Positions 45,565-55,107 of a stretch of 64,000 bases of DNA are shown one piece after another. The notes under the pieces are model-generated. The model was not told the origin of the DNA and ran no database searches. It saw only the letters and a program-made list of their open reading frames with translations. The stretch comes from Mya arenaria (Eukaryota > Mollusca > Bivalvia > Myida > Myidae), in the NCBI RefSeq assembly GCF_026914265.1, contig NC_069135.1, positions 37,399,946 to 37,463,945 on the forward strand. Direction: 5' to 3'. A program made the translations under genes and the position numbers. Numbering within the stretch: the first letter of the stretch is position 1; every line of letters starts with the position of its first letter.

Positions 45565-48500
45565 TTAAAATTCAGTGACGGGCCTCTTCGCCAAGTATTC
45601 CTTTATCTTTGGTAGCTGCTCGACCTTCTTTCTGTTGGCGTCCAACAGTTTGTAATCTTTCAAAAGTTCCACAATTTGAGAATTTTCAATGAAGGCGTAA
45701 AGCATAAGGTCGGCCACCGTCAACTGAAAAAGATGTGATTAAAATTATATTCGACCATCGAATACTAGTAGGTCAAAACATTTCGATAAATGTTTGATTA
45801 TGTTATCAAATTATAGTCAAAACTCGCTCTGTCGAAGTCGCTGGACCAAGAGAGATTCTTCGAGATAACAATCATTTGATGTAACAGAAAAAAAAGTTTA
45901 TTTTAATCGTAAATAATCGAAAAGAGTTCGACATATCCAGAACATCGAGATAACAAAGTTCGACTGTATCAACAATCATAAAGATGTTAAAAAAATTAGT
46001 CTACTCAACAATGAAAGGACACGAAAACAGATTACTATATGTTTCTGACTTATTACTTCTATGTAAAGTTAATGCAAATAAACACATGGTAATATATTAA
46101 ATAATACATAATTGGCCATGGATTAGTATGATATCGAATACGACCCCTGGCCCCAATTTCTCTAAACTTCATAAGCTTAAACGGCTTAAGCTGCTTATTT
46201 CAATAAGCCAAAATACAAAGTTATTGTGATTTGATTTAATGAAAAATGGTTTATTGTGACAATCGTAACGAGAATTCTTAACTAAAATATTAACACTTTT
46301 AAAGGAGTATATAAAACGCAAAATATTGAAAGACAAAAATAGTGGATTTATTTAGCTTAATCATGTTATAAGAGACTTGAGAAGTTTCGAGAAATTGGGG
46401 CGTTGGTTCAATAAACAACTTAAATCGTAGTTAAGTTTACAAGTAGAAAATGATTGTTTTGAATGGACTGGCCAACAGATTGAATACAGAATACTTATTT
46501 TCATAAAATCAGTATAAATAAGGAATTTGCAAACTTTATTTTAATTTGCTGGTTAAGCATTTTCAGAATAATTAATATTAACTTACGGACGATCCAACCG
46601 CAAAGCCACTCTTACCGCCCTCTTGGACAAGTTTTTCCAAAAGTCCCAGATATTTTTTAGCGTCACCTGCCAAGTACTCTTCCCGTTTCTGGGCCTGAAA
46701 TTTAGGTCATTCACTGTTAGTGTTTGGTGAGCCGAGTTGTAAACTCCACGAAAAGTAAATTCCCCATTCGGAACTCCTCGGCTATTTTTCCATCGAAAAC
46801 AACCTTGGATGTGTATGTACGGTTAAATACATTGTCAGAAATTGAAACACTTAAAATACGCTGCATCGCGTAGTAATTTCAATTAAGCAGTTAAACTTTA
46901 TGACTTTACTCTTTGAAATCATAATTATTTATGCAATAATTCACTTCAATGGCAATCAATTTAGACTTAGTGCGACACAACCCACGTTAGAACACTGCAA
47001 TTAATTAATACTATTATTAAAAAAATAACGAACTACTTCTACTGATGTACCGGCATACATCCGAGGTTGTTTTCGATGGGCAATGGGCGAGGAGTTCCCA
47101 ATAGGTTTCTTCACAGTTATAAAATCATTTCTGAATCTGATTCTCTGACTCCAGAAATTAATGAACATGGACCTATGGCGCGATTACGAACAGTTGCAAG
47201 TTCAAGTCTAGAGTCTGACTTAGAAAAACACCTTTATTTAATTACATGTACATATAATCACTTTTATTATATTCGTTTTACAAAAATAAATGTGAAATAT
47301 CGTACAATTTCAAATAGTTATAAATTTCAACAAACTTTGCCTTCAAAACTCAACTAGTAAGACAATAACGATAAAATTTAGATTTGTAGTTTTGCCATTT
47401 GAGTCTGAACTCTGACTTTAGATTGTTTGTAATCATTGCCACAGGGCCGTGTTCACTAACATACTGAGTCTAAGTTTGAAACTCAGATTTATTAAAGCAA
47501 CATTTTAATTTTGTGCTATTACAGCAGCAAATATGGTCAAAGGCCTTGTATCTGTAACACATTGCAGGCTCTCAACCAGGCACATATCTTTTCTAAAAAT
47601 ACGTTATAGTATAGATATTTCAAAACATTTAAGAATTCAATTTCCTGATCCTGAGTCTCTAACTCAGACTTAAGGCGTTAGTGAATATATCGATCAGGGC
47701 TTTTTTGTGTCCTCTTTTGTATTCATATCTTACAATGATATACTGACCTTTTCAGCTTCGTCCTTGAGAAAGGCAAACCTTAACACCCCACTGAAGAGAT
47801 CAATACAGGTGTCCATAATCTGGTCCACCAAGGTCATATCCGCGTTACCCTTGCCATACAAGTCTGAAAAAATAAAGGACAAATTCATTTAATGTTTCTA
47901 TTTTTGACTGGATATGATTAAAGATGCACTCTTACTCACAAATAAGATTTACCACAATTAATAATATTGTTTTGATATACAAAAAAGGATGAATAAATGT
48001 AAAAAATGCTTCTAATGAAGGATACCAAGTTTAATTTGAAAGAAATATGCATAAAACACGGTATTTCTACCTTATAAGACTATTATAATAGTAGATTACA
48101 GTTAATCTGTTAGCATTCCCCAATCATTTAATATTTTTGAGCTTTCTGCAATTTAATACACGGTTACAATCTTGTTATCAGTAATAAATATTTTCCATAA
48201 ATGCATTATTTAGTAAGTAGTTAAAGGTTTATCGGTCAAAATTGATGCTTGTTATATATACATGTGTATGTATTGGTTTTGAATAAGAGTGTCACTTTAA
48301 CTGATACAACGTATACTGAACATAAGCGGAAAAAATGCCACTATATAGAGGATAATTGCTTGTTTCAGTGGAAGATCGCAATATATTTCACCGAGTTAAC
48401 GCCAAAAGCTATATAACTTGAGTATTGAAGTTTAATCGTATTATATTGTCTATGATGTACACACATTCGACAAACACTTTTATCATACAATTGGGATGGG

Positions 48501-51500
48501 CCACATGTTAGCATACTTGAGTATTCACGAGATGAAATAAATTGCGATCTTACACTGAAAGGAACTATTTTCTTTTTATTATTTTCCTAAAAGAGATACG
48601 AAATGGCAGTTGTAGTTTCTCGTCGTTAAAGTTGTGTCCAAGACCTGTGCGCACTTCATATTTGACGTTCGATTTGGACCGTGAAAAGTGAAAAGTGAAA
48701 AGAAAAGTGATATTTTTACTGATAAATCCTTTTAAACAGAAAACATTGTTATTAAGATGCACTATTACTCCCAAATAAGATTTATTACAATTAATATCAT
48801 TGTTTTAATATTCCAAAATGGATTAATAAATGTCGCAAACAATGGTTCTTATGAAGGATACCAAGTTTAATTCGAAAGAAATATGCATAAAACACGGTAT
48901 TTCTACCTTATGAGACTACAGTTGACCACAGTAAATATTTTAGCATTCACCAATCATTTAATACTTTTGCGCTTTCTGCAATTAAATACACAGTTACAAT
49001 CGTGTTATCAGTAATTTTTATTTTCCATAAATGCATTATTTAGTAAGTAGTTAAAGGTTTATCAGTCAAACTTGATGTTTGATATACATGTGTATGTATT
49101 GATTTGGAATAAGAGTGTCACTTTAAGCTGATGTCCCTTATCCTCCAGACGGTTATGCCCATTCCTTTAGCAGTGCCAATTTGATTGCAATATTTAAGCT
49201 GCACTCTCACAGATTTACCGTTTTGACAACTTTTTTTGTCTTGGAATGAGCTTTTTTTGCGTAAATATCTGAAAACCAGTGATATTTGACTGCTTACAAT
49301 AGATCAGATAGCTGTTTTTCACATTTATGTTCGAAAATTAATGATATTTTGCCAAAACGCATTACTATTAACGCTTTAAGAAAAATGCATATAACATCAA
49401 TTTTTTATCATAAATATGAGAAACTTGAGATCTGAGTTTATGTCACAGTATTATATCACTGGTTTCCATGCATTTTCGCAAAAATAGGCTCGTTACAAGA
49501 CAAAAAAAGCTTTCAAAACATTTAATATGTGAGAGTGCAGCTTTAAAACGAGGACCAATAACGGTTACCATTCTTATTTGTCAGAGGTTTGATAATGATA
49601 AATATAATAACATCATCGCTCCGGTATACGAGAATGCCAATAAATAGCTCTAAGATCAAAACTGATTGGTTGGTATTACTAATTTTGGTTAATTCTTTTA
49701 ATTAAGGAATGAAATGCGGGGTTGATATCATTAACGGGGTATGAACGCAATTGGGTTGGTCAATGTGTGTGGAGTCCGAAGGACTCCACGTGTACTTTGA
49801 CCAACCCAATTGCGTTCATATCCCCGATAATGACATCAACCCCGCAATTCATTCCTTATATTTACACGAATAGTTCATTATTTCAATCAAGAATTGCTAA
49901 AAAAAGTACTTCATTTTATTTAAGAAAACCTTTCAGTAATCCGTTCTTACCCATTCTGTAAATAGAACGACCCGACTATAAACGTCACAATAACGCGGGA
50001 AAAGATTAACCACTTGGAATCACTTTGAAACGTAAAATTGAAGCACTTCTAGTATATTTAAAATATAATAAACTAACACTTATAAAAATGTTGATCTATA
50101 TTTTACGGGACCTGCAGACACAATACAACCAATAACAAGATCAATAGCTTTCATGTATATTGTTATGCAATGAAGTACGATCCGAACATATCCGAATTGT
50201 TGCGTTCATCGATTGATGAACGCAATTGCCGAAAGGCAGTTCATTTAAGGAATGGAAGTTGAGGTGTAAATATTTAAGAAATGAAGTATAATCTGAAATA
50301 AGATACTAACCGAACTCTCTTGCGAGGTACCGCGCTATTGAACCGCTCTGAGAGATCTTCATCTTTCCATCCACTTCCAACACCGGCAGTGTTCCCTGTG
50401 GCATATCTGTGGACGAAAGTATAATTGTACATTAATAAGCATAATTATCCAGTAGCGGATTTAGGAGGCTGAAGGGGTGGTGGCGGCGGTTCCCAGTGCA
50501 CCTCATGTCCCAGGCCGAACACAAATTAACTTTGGGTAGGTACCCCAGACCCAAAGGCAAGTTTATAGCTCCTATAGAAAAAGAGAAGACAGGTCACTAG
50601 CCAAGGCAACGTATGCACAAATAACTCTAAACATCGGATAACTCGAGGTTTTAGGTCGGGCCCGGCGTCTTCGAGTTATCGCAGTATTACTGTTTATCAT
50701 ATTTTTACAAAAAGATTGAAAACGAAAATAAACAACCCCACCAGTTCTAATATTCACCACGACACTGTTTTGAGGCGGATCCATGATTTGACGTTAGAGG
50801 GGGTGGAACTTAGGGGTGTTTTTTGACCAGCGGCCCTCGATCAGAACCGAACCTGTTTGGTTTAAAGCGTTTCGCAGGGGTTTTTAGGGTCATCCCCCAA
50901 GAATGTTATTACAAGTTCTAGTCCGAAATGGTGCATTTTGGGAGTGTTTTATTACTTCTATTCTCATATATTACAAATTAATTAAATTAAAAGCCAACTT
51001 GGACGACTTTAGGGGGGGGGGGCGCTACGCTCACCCCGCCCATTGTTAATCATTATAATATAACTTCATGTTATGGGATTTCAAAATAATTAAATTTTCA
51101 TTGACAATAGCTAGTTTAATGTCAAAGGACACGGTGTCTTATTTGTGAACTTTTAATCTAACAAGCCTGACCTCAAATTGACACAGCACTTATATCATGT
51201 ATTTGCGGTTATAATGGTTTGTTGGAACGCCATTAGAAGCTGTATTTGTTCAACGCAACTTTCAAAGCGTCCGAACAAATCCAGTGTAAACTTGAATAAG
51301 ATTATAAATATACTGTAGCTCTTGCCGGGGGGAGATCCAGGAATCGACGTTAGAGGGGGCATTACTTATGGGGCGTAACCTTTTGACTTGCTTCCCTATC
51401 TTAGAACCGAAATTTATTTTGTTTAAAGTGATGGAAGGGGGGAGGGTTTGGTGGTACATATGGGCGTCTAATCCCCCTCTCCCTGTATGCACTGGTAAAA

Positions 51501-52952
51501 GTAGTCACACGAATTATGTGCTTATTAAATGCAAATAAATTGCAAATTCACTGTATTAATTCAAGTTTTCAAATTAAAGCGTCAGTGTATTATAAAATTA
51601 TGTGCATGAAATGTCTGCTTTATCTTAATGCATTGATTTTATTTAATACGGAGCTCAGAACGTATGACCTTTTGGTATTAAAATGAAAGTTTAAAATACA
51701 ATTTATATGACTTACAGTTTAAATGTCCGAAATGTTATAACAACAATATTGAATTTATGTGGCGAAAATAATAAGTGGTCAACATATTGTTTTGTCTAAT
51801 GAGAAGGCAGTAGCTCTATGCTTCAAATTTGCCAAATCTTTTATTTCAGTAAATCATTTTATTAGTTTTTTTTTATTTTAATCAGGTGAACTGGTAGATA
51901 TATACCGTATCTGGCTCACTTAGTGAGTGGTTTAAATAATAGTATTTAGAGCACTAAAAAGTTGAACAGAACAGAACAAAGCAACACTGAACAGAACAAA
52001 ACAGAGCAATACTGAACAGAACATAACAGAGCAATTCTGAACAGAACAGAACAGAGCAATACTGAACAGAACAGAACAGAGCAGTACATATGTTTGCATA
52101 TACAAGTCCATACTGTTTTAAACATAAAAAAGTTTAGTGGACTCAAACCCAATACCACTAAGATTGGAATATTAAGAAAAAAATTGAAAATACAAAAATT
52201 ATTTTCCAGGCAAAGTAAAAATGATTAAATGATCAAATATTATCATTTAATTCGAGTCAGAGTTAAATAAAACAATAGTTTCAAGTTTTTCACCCATATA
52301 TAAAAATAAAACTAAAAAATGGCAATGGAAATAAGAAGAAATTGACAAGTTACTGCGATTGAAAAAAGATGAAAATGGCAAGTTACTGCGATTGAAATAA
52401 AAAGAAAATGGCAAGTTACTGCGATTGAAATAGGAAAAAATTGCAAGTAACAGCGATTGAAATAAGAAGAAAATGGCAAGTAACTATGATTGAAATAAGA
52501 AGAAAATGGCAAGTACCTACGATTGAAATAAGAAGAAAATGGCAAGTAACTGCGATTGAAATAAGACGAAAATGGCAAGTTATTGCGATTGGAATAAGAA
52601 GAAAATGGCAAGTAACTACGATAGAAATAAGAAGAAAATGGCAAGTAACTACGATAGAAATAAGAAGAAAATGGCAAGTAACTGCGATTGAAATAAGAAG
52701 AAATATGATCATTGAATACGATTAAAATAAGACATAACTGACAAATTACTAAAACACATACAAGAAGTAAATGTCAAATACTGAAATTTAAATTCTTAAA
52801 GAAGAAAATGGCAAATTACCTTTCTTGAGATCACCCCATTGCGCGAAATCAACTCTTACGTCTTCAAACGCCTTTCCAGCAGCAGCTAATAAAAGTCGAG
52901 AAACTTCCGCTCGTCCCTTTCCATTAAAATACGTTAATTTATAAGAAGGCAT
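45565..52952 (-). CDS. Sigma-class glutathione S-transferase, copy B (5 exons)
   Basis: Coding exons on the minus strand: 52952-52820 (133 nt), 50406-50311 (96), 47863-47748 (116), 46694-46587 (108), 45723-45565 (159); 203 residues and the same phases as copy A. It keeps Tyr8, Arg14, Trp39, Lys43, Pro52 and Gln64-Ser65, so it is predicted active. It differs from copy A at about 26 residues, unevenly: 9 of 39 in exon 3 but 2 of 52 in exon 5. Introns are much longer (2413, 2447, 1053 and 863 nt) because of insertions: a 33-bp minisatellite and other repeats in intron 1, three palindromic MITEs and a 157-bp hairpin in intron 2, two MITEs in introns 3 and 4. Homology with copy A continues about 290 bp upstream of the ATG and several hundred bp past the stop, so the duplicated unit included promoter and 3' end. 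Confidence 0.95.
45812..45968. mobile_element. ACAGTCAAAACTCGC MITE, copy 2 (GST B intron 4)
   Basis: TATAGTCAAAACTCGCTCTG to AAAGTTCGACTGTA; same family as 45051-45228, on the other side of exon 5. Confidence 0.55.
46151..46400. mobile_element. CCCCAATTTCTC MITE (GST B intron 4)
   Basis: CCCCAATTTCTCTAAACTTC at the left and GAAGTTTCGAGAAATTGGGG at the right. A partial relative lies at about 62893-63093. Confidence 0.6.
46771..47102. mobile_element. Palindromic MITE (GGAACTCCTCGG ends), copy 1, GST B intron 3
   Basis: Left end GGAACTCCTCGG then CATCGAAAACAACCTTGG; right end CCGAGGTTGTTTTCGATG then GAGGAGTTCC. About 330 bp. Confidence 0.6.
47918..48300. mobile_element. AAGATGCACTCTTACTC MITE, copy 1 (GST B intron 2)
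   Basis: Left TTAAAGATGCACTCTTACTC, right AATAAGAGTGTCACTTTAA; about 380 bp. Copies also at 48752-49126, 61338-61710 and 22010-22319. Confidence 0.65.
48752..49126. mobile_element. AAGATGCACTCTTACTC MITE, copy 2 (GST B intron 2)
   Basis: Same orientation as copy 1, 450 bp away, well conserved throughout. Confidence 0.65.
49194..49546. mobile_element. AAGCTGCACTCTCACAG MITE, full palindromic copy (GST B intron 2)
   Basis: TTAAGCTGCACTCTCACAG at the left, ATGTGAGAGTGCAGCTTTAA at the right; interior has the TTTTGACAACTTTTTTTGTC landmark. Confidence 0.65.
49703..49858. mobile_element. 157-bp near-perfect hairpin element in GST copy B intron 2
   Basis: Arms of about 76 bp meet at GGAGTCCGAAGGACTCC (about 49771-49787); outer ends are TAAGGAAT and ATTCCTTA. 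A smaller hairpin sharing GAACGCAATT lies at about 50196-50228. Confidence 0.65.
50762..51045 (+). mobile_element. hAT-derived interspersed repeat, copy 2 (GST B intron 1)
   Basis: GAGGCGGATCCATGATTTG then GTTAGAGGGGG, AATGGTGCATTTTGGGAG and CAACTTGGACGACTTTAG. Confidence 0.45.
51324..51490 (+). mobile_element. hAT-derived interspersed repeat, copy 3, partial (GST B intron 1)
   Basis: GAGATCCAGGAATCGACG then TTAGAGGGGGC and GGGGCGTAACCTTTTGAC, as in copy 1. Confidence 0.4.
51774..51956. mobile_element. TAGTGGTCAACATTTT MITE, copy 3 (GST B intron 1)
   Basis: AAGTGGTCAACATATTG, AGGTGAACTGGTAGATATA, ends at AGAGCACTA. A minisatellite starts directly after it. Confidence 0.5.
51962..52088. repeat. 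Minisatellite GAACAGAACAGAGCAATACT (GST B intron 1)
   Basis: Four to five units of about 29-31 bp. Confidence 0.85.
52315..52700. repeat. 33-bp minisatellite (GST B intron 1)
   Basis: About 12 units of AAGAAAATGGCAAGTAACTG plus CGATTGAAATAAG, ending 120 bp from exon 1. Confidence 0.9.
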
Positions 52953-53033
52953 ATTTGCTGCCGATTAAGTTAGTAAGACTACTTAATTCAAACCAAGTGT
53001 TGTACAATATGGCAACGCATAGGCTGAGCAATA

Positions 53034-53066
53034 CGTATTTATACCCTTGGTAAAAGCTAGGACTCC
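53034..53066 (-). promoter_or_regulatory. GST copy B core promoter: TATA box and GGAGTCCTA block
   Basis: GGAGTCCTAGCTTTT (53066-53052) followed by TATAAATACG (53043-53034) on the minus strand, 82 nt before the ATG; identical spacing to copy A. Confidence 0.7.
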
Positions 53067-53243
53067 GATATTTACCTTTGTTATAAGAGGTTTTCAGTGA
53101 CCATGTGGTGTTTGCATAGGTCATTTATGTGTAAATGTTTGTTCTATATAATGTTCCATATATTTAGTCAATACTTACTAGTTCGAAAATGCACTTTAAT
53201 AAGACGCTTACTGACCCGTGGGGAAACTGCATGGACAGGGATA

Positions 53244-53408
53244 TACAGTCGACATCCGGTTGGCTCGAACTCACAGGGACCGGCGCAAATACCTCGAGCC
53301 TCAAAAAATTCGAGCCAAGCGGAAATGTTTACCTTCAGTATCAAGACATCGATCCTTTACATCGAGTTCGAGCCAACGAGGAATTCGAGACAACGGGTTT
53401 CGACTTTA
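53244..53408. mobile_element. TACAGTCGAAC MITE, copy 3 (upstream of GST B)
   Basis: TACAGTCGACATCCGG to CGGGTTTCGACTTTA. It sits exactly where homology between the 5' flanks of GST copies A and B ends. Confidence 0.6.
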
Positions 53409-53434
53409 GTCCTAATTCAAATAATTACTTGTGC

Positions 53435-53540
53435 TTAAAGCTGCACTGTCACAGACAGTTTTGACATTTTTTTTTTTTTTTTTTGCTTTGGAAAGATTCA
53501 ATCTTTGCGAAAATGCATTGAAACCATTGATGAGTTTTTT
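53435..53540. mobile_element. AAGCTGCACTCTCACAG MITE, fragment
   Basis: TTAAAGCTGCACTGTCACAG with a long T-tract; breaks off within about 100 bp. Confidence 0.4.
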
Positions 53541-53739
53541 TTTGCAATTCTTCTTCTCACTTGAGCGATGACGATGTCAAAAGTACATACATTAAAAATC
53601 ACTTCTTTGGAATAAGTTAGGTTTATATAAATATTTGCGCTTGGTTTCCCTTAAAACACTTTCTCAACCATTATTTATGCTGTCAGTTCTGTCCTAGATA
53701 CCATTTCCAATGGCTCTGGTGTCGAATTTTACATGTATA

Positions 53740-53914
53740 TACAGTCAAACCCGCTGGCTCGAACTCGCTTGGCTCGAATTCCTGGTTGGCTCGAACTGAA
53801 TGTTAACGACCGATTTTTCTAAACTGAATCTAATCATTACCCGCTTGGCTCGAATTTTCCGAGGCTCGAGGTAATTCGATCCCTCGAAGTTCGAGCCATA
53901 AGGGTTTGACTGTA
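53740..53914. mobile_element. TACAGTCGAAC MITE, copy 4
   Basis: TACAGTCAAACCCGCTGG to AGGGTTTGACTGTA, between GST copies B and C. Confidence 0.65.
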
Positions 53915-54468
53915 GTGCGTAATCTGTAAAACTTATAAAAAACGTCTATCGTATGTGAGGAAGAAGACACATCGAGCTGTTTAATGTCGATGTGACTAAT
54001 TATAAAACGCTATCTGATTATGTTGTCGACTTATAAATTTCCAAACGATTTGTCCAAAACATTATTTTATTTTAAACTTCACATTATAAAGACGACGTAG
54101 CATATTGAACTTTTTCCGATAAATATAAGTCGACATAAATAGGTTATTAAATCGAGGCAACATTGACAATAATTCGTGTAATTAAACGTAAAATTAACAT
54201 ATAAGCTTTGTAATTAATTCCACTTCTTTCATAAATAAAACTTGATGTATAGCAGTTATGCGTAATTGCGGTCATGGAAGTTATACAATTTTGAAAATAT
54301 AATGATCAAAGAATTAACCTTTGCTGATCCAATGTGAACTTTAACATGATATTAGGTATCGAGTTCATAGACATACTGCACGAAACGCGGATTAGCAGTT
54401 CGTCTTTTACCAAGTTTCGTCGATCATCTTATTGGCGTAATATATCATTACTCTAACACACACTCCTA

Positions 54469-54915
54469 TTTGCCACATTTCAGTTTAGCCATACTTCATA
54501 GAACCATATTTACTATTCGCCAAATTTTTACTGGCCACATTTCCTATCTGCCACATTTCCTGTCGGTCATATTTCCGATTGGTCGTATTTCCTACTGAAC
54601 ATGTGTCATATTGATCATATTACCTATCGGCCATATTTCAGGTTGGCCATATTTCCTATCGGCCATATTTCCAAATGGCCATATGTCCTAATAACAATAT
54701 TTCCTATCGGCCATATTTCCTATCGGCCATGTTTCCTATTGACTATGTTTCCTATTGATCATATTTTAAATCGGCCATATTTCCTATTAGCTATATTTCC
54801 GATTGGCCATGATTCCTATCGGCAATATTTCCGATCGACCATATTTCCTACCGACCATATTCCGTATGATCGGTCATATTTCGTTTTTGCCACTTTTGTA
54901 TTGGCAATATATTTC
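54469..54915. repeat. 16-bp minisatellite (CGGCCATATTTCCTAT)
   Basis: About 27 variable units between GST copies B and C. Confidence 0.85.
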
Positions 54916-54944
54916 ATTGAATTCGATAAATAATCAAGTCCTAT

Positions 54945-54950
54945 TTTATT
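54945..54950 (-). terminator. Candidate poly(A) signal, GST copy C
   Basis: AATAAA on the minus strand about 160 nt after the stop, in the same GTGAATAAAA context as copy A. Confidence 0.4.
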
Positions 54951-55107
54951 CACATTATTAAAAATATAACAGTAAACATGTAAAATTCAAAACAACGAGG
55001 TAAATGTCATGAGAATCTGTACAGAGTAGAATGCGACATAAATAGACAGTCAAGTCGATTTGTAGTTATTTGTCGTAGTTAGATATTATGATTGGACAGT
55101 TATTGCA

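Noticed and set aside
52312-52725. Open frames in both strands across the 33-bp array
   Set aside because: By-product of a repeat unit divisible by three, inside a GST intron.
54601-54933. 110-residue frame with repeating FPIGHISYRP peptides
   Set aside because: It is a 16-bp minisatellite read through three units per 16 residues.
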